From the IMG/VR virus record IMGVR_UViG_3300023237_000006, positions 1 to 64,000 of that record: a stretch of DNA of 64,000 nucleotides, one strand, 5' to 3'. The translations under genes and the position numbers were made by a program. This document shows, one piece after another, positions 8,098 through 17,355 of the stretch. The notes beneath the pieces are model-generated. The model did not search any database, was not told the origin of the DNA, and saw only the letters and a program-made list of their open reading frames with translations. The first letter of the stretch is position 1. Each line of letters starts with the position of its first letter. The DNA comes from a virus.

Positions 8098-8112
8098 ATT
8101 AGTATTTATAAT
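8085..8112 (+). promoter_or_regulatory. uvsY promoter, TTGCCT-16-TATAAT
   Basis: -35 TTGCCT (8085-8090) and -10 TATAAT (8107-8112) with a 16-nt spacer; the uvsY ATG at 8119 starts 6 nt later. It would start the main recombination/replication operon. Confidence 0.6.
8103..8110 (-). promoter_or_regulatory. Late promoter box, exact TATAAATA
   Basis: Minus-strand TATAAATA ending 5 nt before the ATG at 8097. It overlaps the -10 of the divergent uvsY promoter (8107-8112) by four bases, so the two transcription modes should exclude each other. Confidence 0.75.
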
Positions 8113-8118
8113 TATTTA

Positions 8119-8514
8119 ATGGATCTACTCGAGAAATATATAGAAGAATTGAAAGCCGAGTTGGTAATAGATGAAATGAACGTAGGCGAAGTGCAGAGAC
8201 GCCTGCCAGCACGCCGTCACCATTGGGCTGCAAGGTTGATTAGACATAAGAGGGAGTTAAATAAACTATTAAGGGAGATTGATGTTAGGGCTAATGTTAT
8301 AGCTGCTAAATTGAAGGATGAATCACCTACTAGATTATCCTGGAGTCAAACAAAGGGAGCTGCTATGCAGAGTGTAGAGATTATAAAATATAAGCAGCAG
8401 ATTGAGGATTTAGAGTTAATAATTGAGTTTTTAGAGAAGTCTGAAAAAAACTTATCATCTATCCAGTGGGATATAAAAAATATTATTGCTATTCGGCAGT
8501 TAGAATTACTATAA
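8119..8514 (+). CDS. uvsY: UvsY recombination mediator
   Basis: 131 residues against 137 in T4. UvsY loads the recombinase UvsX onto ssDNA covered by gp32. The sequence follows the marine T4-type UvsY pattern: 'IDEMNVGEVQRRLPARRHHWAARLIRHKRELNKL' in the N-terminal half (quoted in parts: 'RRLPARRHHW', 'RHKRELNKL') and 'IEDLELIIEFLEKSEKNLSS' near the C-terminus. Predicted all-helical. The stop overlaps the ATG of uvsW by one base, and uvsX, gp32, gp46 and gp47 all lie within the next 20 kb, completing the T4 recombination machinery. Confidence 0.85.
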   Translation: MDLLEKYIEELKAELVIDEMNVGEVQRRLPARRHHWAARLIRHKRELNKLLREIDVRANVIAAKLKDESPTRLSWSQTKGAAMQSVEIIKYKQQIEDLELIIEFLEKSEKNLSSIQWDIKNIIAIRQLELL

Positions 8515-9965
8515 TGTCTGTAGAGATTAATTATTTGGTTAATATAGGTCAGTGTATTGTTAAGACTAAAGATGCTGTGCTGATGGAGAGTCTTAGAAAT
8601 AAATTCAGCATTCCTAATGAGGGTACTCGATTTAGTAAGTACTCCCCAGCGAGATTGTATGCTATTACCCCAGGTGGTAAGTTTGAGCCAGGATTATTGT
8701 CAGAAGTAGTTGAAGCTATAAAAGAGATTGATATTAAGTGTAGTATTAAACTCAGCCCGTCAGCTATTCTTACAATATCACCAATTGAAGATCCGGAGAA
8801 TATAAAAATGTTGGATACTAAAGATATTAGCCTGAGATATTACCAGATCAGGATTATACAGAAGGCAATGAGCGCTGGTCGAGGTGTTTGTGTTTTAGGT
8901 ACTGGTGGTGGTAAAACATTAGCAATAGCTACATTAATAAATAATTATTATTTAAGATCTAAGAATAAGAAAAACTTTAGATGCCTCGTATTAGTTCCAG
9001 ATAGAGGGCTTGTTAGGCAGACCTCAGATGACTTCACTGAATATAATGTACCTTATACCCATTGCCCCTGGACTGCAGAGTTTGATCTAGATACTAGTTG
9101 TAATATAGTGGTAGCTAGTAATAAGATAGTACAGAGTAGATTTAAAGATGCAGAATGGCTAAAGTATGTGGATATTGTAGTAGTGGATGAAAGCCATAAG
9201 CTAAAGAATAAAAATAAAATTGGAAAATTAGTAAATAAAATACACACCCACTCAAAGTTTGGATTTACAGGGACTCTCCCGGAGAGCCCCATAGATAAAT
9301 GGTCAGTTATAGGTAAACTAGGGCCGGTATTATATGAAAAGGGTAGTGCTGATCTTAGAGAAGAGGGATACTTAACGGATGTAAGTGTAAGTATACTTAG
9401 ACTGACCCATAAAGGAGGGCCTAAAACCCAGTTTACAAAAGCGGAGTGGACTAGCTCAATAAAATATAAGACAGAGTTAGATTATATTTATAATAGTAAC
9501 TTTAGAAATAATATTATATCTAAAATATCAGATAATTTTAATAATAATATTTTAATATTGGTAAATCACCTCGCGCATGGCAATATATTATACGATATAC
9601 ATAAAGATCTTAAGGATAAGCAAGTGTTTTTTGTTAGTGGTAGTGTGGATATTGATACTCGTGAGAGTATTAAAAAAATAATGGAAAATAGTAATAATGT
9701 TGTATGTATAGCGATGTCATCTGTGTTTTCCACCGGTATTAATATTAAAAATATACATATGATTGTATTTGCAAGTGGGGGTAAGGCGTTTATACGAATT
9801 GTTCAATCTATAGGTAGAGGTCTACGCCTCCATAGTTCTAAAACGACTCTGTTAATTATAGATCTAGCGGATAAATTCGAGTATAGTACTAATCACTTTG
9901 AAAAGAGAACGTTAATTTATACTAGAGAAAAAATTCCATATACCATATCTACAATAAAAGAGTAG
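8514..9965 (+). CDS. uvsW: UvsW RNA-DNA / Holliday-junction helicase
   Basis: 483 residues from the ATG at 8514 (T4 about 500). Superfamily 2 helicase motifs in order: Walker A 'GTGGGKT' (residues ~129-135), motif II 'VVDESHK', motif III 'GFTGTLPE', and motif VI 'QSIGRGLRL'. UvsW unwinds R-loops and branched recombination intermediates and drives the switch from origin-dependent to recombination-dependent replication. An upstream in-frame ATG at 8466 lies inside uvsY; the start overlapping the uvsY stop is preferred. Confidence 0.9.
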   Translation: MSVEINYLVNIGQCIVKTKDAVLMESLRNKFSIPNEGTRFSKYSPARLYAITPGGKFEPGLLSEVVEAIKEIDIKCSIKLSPSAILTISPIEDPENIKMLDTKDISLRYYQIRIIQKAMSAGRGVCVLGTGGGKTLAIATLINNYYLRSKNKKNFRCLVLVPDRGLVRQTSDDFTEYNVPYTHCPWTAEFDLDTSCNIVVASNKIVQSRFKDAEWLKYVDIVVVDESHKLKNKNKIGKLVNKIHTHSKFGFTGTLPESPIDKWSVIGKLGPVLYEKGSADLREEGYLTDVSVSILRLTHKGGPKTQFTKAEWTSSIKYKTELDYIYNSNFRNNIISKISDNFNNNILILVNHLAHGNILYDIHKDLKDKQVFFVSGSVDIDTRESIKKIMENSNNVVCIAMSSVFSTGINIKNIHMIVFASGGKAFIRIVQSIGRGLRLHSSKTTLLIIDLADKFEYSTNHFEKRTLIYTREKIPYTISTIKE

Positions 9966-9971
9966 ATATAG

Positions 9972-9999
9972 TTGATTAGTAGTTTTGATTGCATATAAT
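9972..9999 (+). promoter_or_regulatory. Promoter upstream of gene 55, TTGATT-16-TATAAT
   Basis: -35 TTGATT (9972-9977), 16-nt spacer, -10 TATAAT (9994-9999), with a second TATAAT directly after (10000-10005). The ATG at 10016 lies 10-16 nt downstream, so this transcript would carry a short leader, unlike its counterparts at gp32 and gp41. Confidence 0.5.
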
Positions 10000-10015
10000 T
10001 ATAATAGAGTTTAAA

Positions 10016-10483
10016 ATGGCTGAAGAAATAATAATAAAGAAGAAAAAGAAAAAGAAAAATGAGCATTACTACGTAGACCCTAAAGAGTTTAAGGCAGCAA
10101 TAGCATTATATTATGAAAATGGTATATTTCCAGATTATTTAGGAGAGTGTATAATGAAAATTGCAAACGGTTTAGGTTTTAATGGTAAATTTAGAGATTA
10201 TACATATAAAGAGGATATGATTGGAGATGCTATTGTAAAAATGTATGCAGCTCTTAGAAATCAAAATTTTGATGTAACATCAAAATTCAACCCCTTCTCG
10301 TATTTTACTACTATTGCATTCAGAGCTTTTATAAATAGAATAAAAAAAGAGAAGAGGCTCCATAAGGCTGAAACAGACTTTAGAGAGGAAGTGTATGAGC
10401 AATATATGATTGAATCGAGTGATGGTAAGGTTTATACTAAAACTTCTACTGCATTAGAGGAGGATGATTTCTTTAATGAGTAA
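10016..10483 (+). CDS. 55: gp55 late-transcription sigma factor
   Basis: 155 residues from 'MAEEIIIKKKKKKK' (T4 gp55 185). gp55 is a minimal sigma that lets host RNA polymerase recognise the 8-bp TATAAATA late promoter, activated by clamp gp45. The core 'YTYKEDMIGDAIVKMYAAL' and 'NPFSYFTTIAFRAFINRIKKEKR' (quoted in part: 'NPFSYFTTIAFRAFINRI') corresponds to sigma region 2. The C-terminus 'EEDDFFNE' is a plausible clamp-binding tail. A poly-Lys stretch follows the start. The ATG at 10016 is chosen over 9989 because 9989 lies within the promoter. Its presence fits the many late boxes seen in the window. Confidence 0.9.
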   Translation: MAEEIIIKKKKKKKNEHYYVDPKEFKAAIALYYENGIFPDYLGECIMKIANGLGFNGKFRDYTYKEDMIGDAIVKMYAALRNQNFDVTSKFNPFSYFTTIAFRAFINRIKKEKRLHKAETDFREEVYEQYMIESSDGKVYTKTSTALEEDDFFNE

Positions 10484-10485
10484 TA

Positions 10486-11535
10486 ATGATTAAATCTAGT
10501 AAGTGCGCAATATTTAGCGATATACATATAGGGGTACATCGAGATGATTCGATGTGGCATAGAATTACGCTTGATTGGGTCAGGTGGTTTAAAAGCGAAT
10601 TGGATAAAAGTAATATTAATGATGTAATATTTACAGGAGATTTTTTTCATTATAGAGACTCAATAGCTACTAACACTTTATCCCACGCTTCAACAGTTTT
10701 AGATATTCTGAAAGACAAAAATATGATATTTATAACCGGCAATCATGATTGTTATTATAAAGAGTCCTCAGAGATTAACTCTATCTCAATATTCAACGGT
10801 CGTGAGAATATTACAGTAATAGATAAACCATTTAGTTATAAAACACCCGCTGGTAAAAATATATTTTTTGCACCTTGGGGAACTCCAGTCGAGGATATAC
10901 AAGAATGTGATATATTATTTGGTCATTTTGAGATTGAAACGTTTAAGCTAAACTCTTTTAAAATATGTGACCACGGGCTAACCACCGATTCTGTTTATAA
11001 TAAATCCCCCCTTACAATTACCGGGCACTTTCATCACAAGTCCTTAAGAGAGACGAGTGAGGGTACTATATTATATGTAGGTAGCCCATTTCAGATGGAT
11101 TTCGGGGATCAGGGATCTGAAAAGGGATTTTATTCCATTGATTTAGATACAAGTAAATTAAATTTTACAGTAAATAATTTATCTCCAGTTTTTCATAAGC
11201 TGCATTTATCCGAACTAGTTAAAGCCAATGCAACTATATCAGATCTTAAAAAGAGGGTAGAGGGAAATATAATAAAACTAATTATAGATCAAAGAATATC
11301 CTCCACTGACTCTGATTTTTTATTCCAGCAGATTAGAGCTCTTAGACCTATTAGACTGGATGTAGATCACGATATTAATTTTGATATAATAATTGATGAG
11401 GAGAACTCGCACGACTTCTCTGGAATTGATGTAAGCCAAGCAATTACAGAATTTATTAATATAATGGATATAGATAATAAGTCCCCAGTAGTGGAGTATG
11501 TATTGGATGTCTACAACCGCGCCTCAAATCAATGA
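10486..11535 (+). CDS. 47: gp47 recombination nuclease, SbcD/Mre11-like
   Basis: 349 residues (T4 339). Metallophosphoesterase motifs in order: 'FSDIHIGVH' near residue 10, 'TGDFFHYRD', 'GNHDCYY', and 'GHFHHKS'. With gp46 it forms the Mre11/Rad50-type complex that resects DNA ends to give 3' overhangs for UvsX. It starts 2 nt after gene 55 and its stop overlaps the gene 46 start by 4 nt, so the complex is translationally coupled. Confidence 0.93.
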   Translation: MIKSSKCAIFSDIHIGVHRDDSMWHRITLDWVRWFKSELDKSNINDVIFTGDFFHYRDSIATNTLSHASTVLDILKDKNMIFITGNHDCYYKESSEINSISIFNGRENITVIDKPFSYKTPAGKNIFFAPWGTPVEDIQECDILFGHFEIETFKLNSFKICDHGLTTDSVYNKSPLTITGHFHHKSLRETSEGTILYVGSPFQMDFGDQGSEKGFYSIDLDTSKLNFTVNNLSPVFHKLHLSELVKANATISDLKKRVEGNIIKLIIDQRISSTDSDFLFQQIRALRPIRLDVDHDINFDIIIDEENSHDFSGIDVSQAITEFINIMDIDNKSPVVEYVLDVYNRASNQ

Positions 11536-13343
11536 AACACGTAACATTTAAACAACTTAAAATTCGTAACTTTCTATCAGTCGGAGAAAAATCTGTCGAC
11601 ATCGATTTTACTCCAGGTATGCATGTTATAACTGGGGAGAATAAGGATAAAATGGATAGGAAAAATGGTGTTGGGAAGAGTACCATACCGGATGCTTTCT
11701 TTTTTGCTATTTTCGGGCGACCTATTAGAGATATTAAAAAGGAACTTGTTGTTAATAATATTACCGGGGGGTGCTGCAGTGTTTCGCTTAAGTTTAATAT
11801 ACAATCCCCAGACGATAACAGTAATTACAAAATAGAGAGATCTCTAAACCCGTCTAAGTTATTCTTTTATAAAGACGATGTAGATATTACTAGAGATTCT
11901 ATAGCTAATACAACATCTTATATTTTAAATATACTAGAGGCTTCACCTGATATATTTAAAAATTGTGTAGTAATGACCGCCAATAATACCATACCGTTTA
12001 TGGGTCAAAAGACTATTGCAAAAAGAAAGTTTATTGAAAATATCTTTTCGTTAGAAGCGTTTAGTGAAATGCTTAAATTAGTCAGATCAGATTATAATGA
12101 AATTAAAAAAGATTATGATATTAGTATTACACAATTAGAAGAGAAAACTTCTGCGAGTGCTAATTATGTAACTCAACGAGACAAAATTTTATATAATAGA
12201 AATATAAAATTAGAAGATTATAAACAACGGTATATTACTAATAAAACTAATATACAGCGGCATAAAGACGAGCTGGATGAAATAACTCAAATCGATACAG
12301 ATGTATTTGAAAATACTCTATCAGAATATCTAATAGGGGTAGATAAAATAGAGAATAAAATTAGAAGTCAATTAGAGTATTGTGCAGAGATAAAAACTGA
12401 TATTAAGAGAGATGCAGAAATATATAATGAAGTAGGTACTGATAAAAGTGCCTGCCCCACCTGCCTTAGAGATATTACTGATCATGATAGGGCTTGTATT
12501 GAGGGTGATAAGAAAAATTTATTAAATAAAATATCTGAGCAAAAGAAAAATCTAATTAATTGTACCGACGAGGTAGAGAAATATAAATCTGGTAAGAATA
12601 AATTGCAGTCTGCAATTAACAATATTAGAGAAAAAATTAATAATTTACAACTTAGAGCCAGCTCTAAGCCTAGAATACAAGAAAATATAGAGCAATGTAA
12701 TGAATGGATAAAATCTCTAGAGAGTGATATTAAATTACTTAAGTCTACTAATACTGATATGGATTCATTAATAGATTTGAGTACCAGCGAGATATCAAAT
12801 ATCACAGTCCAGGTTGAAAAGGAGAGAGATATGCTAAATATTATTGATATTGGTAAATTTATTGTATCAGAAGAAGGAGTAAAAGCATATATAGTAAAGC
12901 AGATATTACAGATATTTAACAGTAGATTAGCATATTATTTAAAGAAGATGGATGCAAATTGTATTTGTGTCTTTAATGAATATTTTGAAGAAGATATAAT
13001 TAATGAAAATAATAAAATATGTTCATATTTTAATTTTTCTGATGGGGAGAGAAAAAATATAGATTTAGCGTGTCTATTTACTTTTGCAGACGCGAGGAGA
13101 ATGCAAGGTAATGTAGCATATAACGTAAGCTTTTTTGATGAACTATATGACTCCAGTTTAGATAGCCGTGGGGTAGAATTAGTAAATGATATTCTGCAGG
13201 ATCGTGTTAATAATAATAATGAGTGTATATTTATTATTACCCATCGACCGGAAGCAATAAAAGCTATAGCAAATGATGCAAATATTATATATTTGCAAAA
13301 AGAAAGCGGAATAACTACACGAACTTCACGAGTTGAAGTCTAA
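11532..13343 (+). CDS. 46: gp46 recombination ATPase, SbcC/Rad50-like
   Basis: 603 residues (T4 560). N-terminal ATPase half with Walker A 'RKNGVGKST' (about residues 43-51), long coiled coils, a zinc hook C308-P-T-C311 near the middle, and C-terminal 'FSDGERKNIDL' (ABC signature) and 'SFFDELYDSS' (Walker B). This is the partner of gp47 in end resection and recombination-dependent replication. All catalytic elements are intact. Confidence 0.93.
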   Translation: MKHVTFKQLKIRNFLSVGEKSVDIDFTPGMHVITGENKDKMDRKNGVGKSTIPDAFFFAIFGRPIRDIKKELVVNNITGGCCSVSLKFNIQSPDDNSNYKIERSLNPSKLFFYKDDVDITRDSIANTTSYILNILEASPDIFKNCVVMTANNTIPFMGQKTIAKRKFIENIFSLEAFSEMLKLVRSDYNEIKKDYDISITQLEEKTSASANYVTQRDKILYNRNIKLEDYKQRYITNKTNIQRHKDELDEITQIDTDVFENTLSEYLIGVDKIENKIRSQLEYCAEIKTDIKRDAEIYNEVGTDKSACPTCLRDITDHDRACIEGDKKNLLNKISEQKKNLINCTDEVEKYKSGKNKLQSAINNIREKINNLQLRASSKPRIQENIEQCNEWIKSLESDIKLLKSTNTDMDSLIDLSTSEISNITVQVEKERDMLNIIDIGKFIVSEEGVKAYIVKQILQIFNSRLAYYLKKMDANCICVFNEYFEEDIINENNKICSYFNFSDGERKNIDLACLFTFADARRMQGNVAYNVSFFDELYDSSLDSRGVELVNDILQDRVNNNNECIFIITHRPEAIKAIANDANIIYLQKESGITTRTSRVEV

Positions 13344-13366
13344 CTAATATTACATAATTAATAACA

Positions 13367-14596
13367 ATGATACCATCTCGTAAAGCTGTAGGTTTATTCA
13401 GTTCACCATTCACATCACCATTTACCCCCCCTAGTGTAGATATTGCAAACCTGGCAGATGTTAGGAGTAATAGCCAATCTGAAGCCCTTGGAGGTCTCCC
13501 ACGATCTATTAATTATGTCGCAGATTTTAGCGGGTGCGGGCTGTGGCGTATGCTATGGCCTGAGCATATGCTAAACACTCATAATAAAGCTCTAGTGCAG
13601 AGCTCTGCAGTGATGATTACTTCACCTGAATTTTATGAAGGTGTTAAGGCTATAAGAATACAAAGACAAGCAACCCCTAATCAGTTAGAGTTTGTAAAAT
13701 ATTTAAAGGAAGTAATACAACCAAAGTATGGTTGCCGAATTATATATGAAGTGGACGATATTATATTTAGAGAAGACATCCCTGAGTATAATAAATTTAA
13801 ACCGGCATTTGAGTCAGATGAAATAAGAAATACTTCGGTAGAAATTATGAGGTTATGTGATGAAGTAACAGTAACGTGTGACTTCATGAGAGACTATTAT
13901 AAGGAAAAAATAGATAAGGAGGAAATAACAGTTATACCAAATTTCCCACCTAAATTTTGGATTGGGAACTTCTTTGATGAGAAGAGAGTAGGTCAATTAT
14001 ATAAGAAGCACATAAATAAGCCTAGAATATTATATGCTGGATCTGGGGCACATTTTGATGTAGAGAATAGAGACAAGCAACGTGACGATTTCCACCACGT
14101 TGTAGATTCAATAATAAAGACAAGACATAGATTTCAATGGGTATTTGTTGGCGCATTTCCAGCCGCTCTCCGACCGTATATTAACGCTGGTGAAATTGAG
14201 TTTCACGAATGGCAATCATTTTATAATTACCCGCAAAAGCTACATGATCTAGAGATACAAATGTCAGTAGCCCCTCTGTTTGAAAATAACTTTAACCGCG
14301 GTAAGAGTGACTTAAAATATATTGAAGCATGTGCTCTAGGTATACCTGTAGCATGTCAGGATATGTGTACGTATAAAGATGCCCCTATTAAGTTTAAAGA
14401 CGGTGACGGGATGATAAAGTGCATTGAAGATACATTATCTAACGGTAAAAAATATAGAGCGGAAGCTCATAAGAGATATAAAGTAGCTCAAAATAGATTT
14501 TTAGAGAATGAAGAAAACATAAACTGTTATTTAGAACTTATTACCTTGCCTTACGGGCATCCTGATCGTATAATGTTATCGAGATACAATCGATAA
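13367..14596 (+). CDS. GT-B type glycosyltransferase
   Basis: 409 residues. The C-terminal half has the GT-B nucleotide-sugar layout: 'RILYAGSGAHFD', 'WVFVGAFPAAL', 'SVAPLFENNFNRGKSDLKYIE' (quoted in part: 'NRGKSDLKYIEACALG'), ending with a helix-rich tail. The N-terminal half has 'RIIYEVDDIIF'. The acceptor is unknown; DNA, virion proteins or host surface are all possible. It lies between gene 46 and the polymerase, is read in the same direction, and ends 3 nt before the polymerase start. A weak promoter-like TTGAAG-16-TAATTA ends 6 nt before its ATG. Confidence 0.8.
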   Translation: MIPSRKAVGLFSSPFTSPFTPPSVDIANLADVRSNSQSEALGGLPRSINYVADFSGCGLWRMLWPEHMLNTHNKALVQSSAVMITSPEFYEGVKAIRIQRQATPNQLEFVKYLKEVIQPKYGCRIIYEVDDIIFREDIPEYNKFKPAFESDEIRNTSVEIMRLCDEVTVTCDFMRDYYKEKIDKEEITVIPNFPPKFWIGNFFDEKRVGQLYKKHINKPRILYAGSGAHFDVENRDKQRDDFHHVVDSIIKTRHRFQWVFVGAFPAALRPYINAGEIEFHEWQSFYNYPQKLHDLEIQMSVAPLFENNFNRGKSDLKYIEACALGIPVACQDMCTYKDAPIKFKDGDGMIKCIEDTLSNGKKYRAEAHKRYKVAQNRFLENEENINCYLELITLPYGHPDRIMLSRYNR

Positions 14597-14599
14597 TTT

Positions 14600-16141
14600 A
14601 TGATAGGATATAGAAATATTGCGTACATACCTAGAACGAAGGAGGTAAAAGTTTGGACCTGGGATTCTGATGGTAATAGAATATCATACACTAAGTCGTA
14701 CACCCCTTATGTGTATATTGAAGATAAAAATGGGACAGATACTTCAATATTTGGTACTAAGCTCAAGCGTCGAGATTTTCAAACGCAGTACGCTCGAACT
14801 AGGTTTGTTCGAGATACTGGCATAAAGAGACTTTTTGAAAATCTACCTACTCATCAGCAATTTCTGTTAGATAAATACTGGGAGTTTAATGAGGGTGAGG
14901 AGTTTACATCCAAACCGCTCAAAGTACAATTTATAGATATTGAGGCTGTTGCGAGGGATGAATTTCCGAATGCTGAGGAGGCCAAGTACCCAATCAACGT
15001 TATAACTATTTATGATAATTTATTAAAGCATACATTTGTGTGGGGAGTTGGCGCATTTGACTCCTCTAAGTATCCTCCCGAAGATTTGACTTATTATAAT
15101 TGCCGGAATGAATTAGAATTGTTAGATAAAATGCTAACATTTTTTGAGAGTGACTATCCAGATGTAATCTCGGGATGGAACTCTGCTGGATTTGACATGC
15201 CATATATTATTAATAGAATAAACAATATTATGGGGGAGGATGAAATAAAGAGATTATCGCCCATAGGTAATGTTTATAATAGATCAATCAGAGGTATGTA
15301 TGGTAGAAATGATTTGAGATGGTATATCGATGGTGTATCTTGCTTAGATTATCTTGATGTATATAAACGATTTCAATTAAAAAATAGAGACTCATATAAG
15401 TTAGATAATATTGCAAATATAGAATTAGATTTAAGAAAAATTGATTACGGTAATATGCATATTGCAGATTTATGCGTTCAGGATTGGCAGACCTTTGTAG
15501 AGTATAATATTCATGATGTATTTTTACTTCAGAGATTAGATGAGGAATTGAGATATATGGAACTATTACGAATGTTAGCATATGTAGGTCTAACTACATT
15601 AGAGGCAGCTATGGGGGCAGTAGCTGTCATTAATGGAGCTGCAGCAATTAGAGCTAGACATAGAGATCAAAAAATTGCCACATTTATAAGGCATGAAGAT
15701 ACAGGGAAAAATCCAGGAGCGTATGTGAGCGAGCCTCAGGGAGGTTTTCAGCAATATGTAGTATCCTTTGACGCTAATTCCCTATACCCTAATATAATGA
15801 TATCCTTAAATATGTCCCCCGAGACAAAGGTCGGTAAAATTATATCTAAGAACGATAAGACAATTACAGTCAGGTATGTAAACGGTGAGACATTCGAATT
15901 ACCTTTAGAACAATTCGGTAGATTAGTACATAAGGAAAAAATAGCTATATCTAAAGCTGGCATTTTATTCTCTCAAAAGAAAAAAGGCATAATGCCCGAG
16001 ATGGTAGATTTTTATTATAATAAGCGCGTTGAAATTAAAAAATCATTGCAGGCTATAAAAATAGAGGCAAATGAGGTAGACAAGGCTATCAAAAAATTAG
16101 AGAAACTTAATAAGAAAAATGCCTTAGGTGTCTTAAGTTGA
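14600..16141 (+). CDS. 43A: gp43 DNA polymerase, N-terminal half (exonuclease and motif A)
   Basis: 513 residues of a family B DNA polymerase. Proofreading motifs: 'FIDIEAVA' (Exo I, around residue 113), 'NSAGFDMPYI' (Exo II) and 'YNIHDVFLL' (Exo III). Polymerase motif A is 'FDANSLYPNIM' (around residue 390). The protein then ends in a charged helix ('VDKAIKKLEKLNKK') and a TGA, before motifs B and C. These are in the next frame-shifted gene, 16189-17325. The two halves sum to 891 residues, close to the ~898 of T4 gp43, so no domain seems lost. Presumably the halves assemble into one enzyme. Confidence 0.9.
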   Translation: MIGYRNIAYIPRTKEVKVWTWDSDGNRISYTKSYTPYVYIEDKNGTDTSIFGTKLKRRDFQTQYARTRFVRDTGIKRLFENLPTHQQFLLDKYWEFNEGEEFTSKPLKVQFIDIEAVARDEFPNAEEAKYPINVITIYDNLLKHTFVWGVGAFDSSKYPPEDLTYYNCRNELELLDKMLTFFESDYPDVISGWNSAGFDMPYIINRINNIMGEDEIKRLSPIGNVYNRSIRGMYGRNDLRWYIDGVSCLDYLDVYKRFQLKNRDSYKLDNIANIELDLRKIDYGNMHIADLCVQDWQTFVEYNIHDVFLLQRLDEELRYMELLRMLAYVGLTTLEAAMGAVAVINGAAAIRARHRDQKIATFIRHEDTGKNPGAYVSEPQGGFQQYVVSFDANSLYPNIMISLNMSPETKVGKIISKNDKTITVRYVNGETFELPLEQFGRLVHKEKIAISKAGILFSQKKKGIMPEMVDFYYNKRVEIKKSLQAIKIEANEVDKAIKKLEKLNKKNALGVLS

Positions 16142-16188
16142 TCTACCAAATTTACACATTACCATATTAAAGAGGGGTATATATTAAA

Positions 16189-17325
16189 ATGCATATTGAA
16201 GATAAGATAGTAGCGCTAAAGCAAAAGCGTCATGAGCTCCGGATGGAGGAAAATCGATTAGATACAAAACAACTTACTATAAAAGTGCTTATAAATAGCG
16301 CCTATGGATATTTTGGTAATAAACACTCACCTATCGGTGATGATGATATAGCAAGTAGCATAACGCTATCTGGTCAGGCAGTGATTAAGCAGTCTAATAA
16401 GTTTGCTGCTGAGTTTTTACAAAAAGAAGCAGGAGTATCTAATGTTTATATGTCTAAAAACAGCCCTATTTTATACAACGATACAGACTCCTGCTATATA
16501 TCATTAAAGTCATTAGTAGATTCAGGTAAAATCCCGAATTTTGTAGATAGTAATAATAAATTAACGGCGGAGGTTTATGATTACTGTGAAAAATTAACGG
16601 TATATTTAAATGAAAAGATAATAGAATGGGCTAAGTCAGCCTTTAACTCTGAAGACTGTCGATTATTATTTAAGAGAGAAGTTATTAGTGATGTAAGTCT
16701 TTTTTTAGAGAAAAAAAGATACGCTATGCATATCTTAGATGATGAAGGTATTACTATGGACAAGTTTAAATATACTGGGGTAGAAGTAGTTAGAACAACT
16801 ATGCCAGATGCAGTAAAGCCATATGTAAAGGATATAATTGAAACTATGCTGATAGGACGGAAGCAGAAGGATACAGATGAGGCTGTTAAAAAGGCATATG
16901 ATGTGTTTATATCATTACCTGTAGAGGATACTGCATTTGTTGTTGGTTTATCTTCATTCGATAAATATCTTAAAGATTGTCATAATTTTAATACATGTAA
17001 GGGGATGCCAATTCATGCAAAAGCTGGATATTTTTATAATTGTGTATTGAAAGATAATAATTTAGATAAAATATATGAGCCCGCTGCTCAAGGTGATAAG
17101 TTAAGATGGATGTATGTTCAAAAGGGTAATAAATACGGAGTATCAGCTATAGGGTTTAAAGATAAATTTCCAGTAGAGTTAGAGGGTATGTTTAAAATTG
17201 ACTATGAGAAGATGTTTAGTAAAATTATATTCAACGTAGTAGAGAGATTTTATAAGCGCGTTAATTGGGTAGCTAGAAAACCTAATGACCAAATAAAGAC
17301 CGATTTGTTTGATTTATTTGCTTGA
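16189..17325 (+). CDS. 43B: gp43 DNA polymerase, C-terminal half (motifs B and C, thumb)
   Basis: 378 residues starting with a charged helix, then motif B 'KVLINSAYGYFGN' (about residues 35-47) and motif C 'YNDTDSCYI' (about residue 100), followed by the thumb. The C-terminus 'KTDLFDLFA' resembles the clamp-binding peptide at the end of T4 gp43. It is in a different frame from the first half, separated by 47 nt with a stop in its own frame at 16168, so no single base change would rejoin them. A purine-rich 'AGAGGGG' about 12 nt upstream is one of the few possible ribosome-binding sequences in the window. Confidence 0.9.
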   Translation: MHIEDKIVALKQKRHELRMEENRLDTKQLTIKVLINSAYGYFGNKHSPIGDDDIASSITLSGQAVIKQSNKFAAEFLQKEAGVSNVYMSKNSPILYNDTDSCYISLKSLVDSGKIPNFVDSNNKLTAEVYDYCEKLTVYLNEKIIEWAKSAFNSEDCRLLFKREVISDVSLFLEKKRYAMHILDDEGITMDKFKYTGVEVVRTTMPDAVKPYVKDIIETMLIGRKQKDTDEAVKKAYDVFISLPVEDTAFVVGLSSFDKYLKDCHNFNTCKGMPIHAKAGYFYNCVLKDNNLDKIYEPAAQGDKLRWMYVQKGNKYGVSAIGFKDKFPVELEGMFKIDYEKMFSKIIFNVVERFYKRVNWVARKPNDQIKTDLFDLFA

Positions 17326-17349
17326 ACTATACGTATTATACTTTACAAT
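17322..17349 (+). promoter_or_regulatory. Promoter TTGAAC-16-TACAAT
   Basis: -35 TTGAAC (17322-17327), 16-nt spacer, -10 TACAAT (17344-17349). The ATG at 17356 starts 6 nt after the -10, which predicts a leaderless transcript for the 127-residue protein and uvsX. Confidence 0.6.
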
Positions 17350-17355
17350 ATATGT

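Noticed and set aside
7841-8119. Plus-strand open frame, Phe-rich
   Set aside because: Antisense of the Lys-rich late gene 7825-8097, which has an exact late promoter at standard spacing.
16139-16190. Intron, intein remnant or T4 gene 60-type ribosome bypass in the polymerase gap
   Set aside because: The 47-nt gap is too short for an intron, no intein motifs are seen, and no codon matching the take-off AGT lies in the correct frame near the restart. A single sequencing error cannot rejoin the halves.
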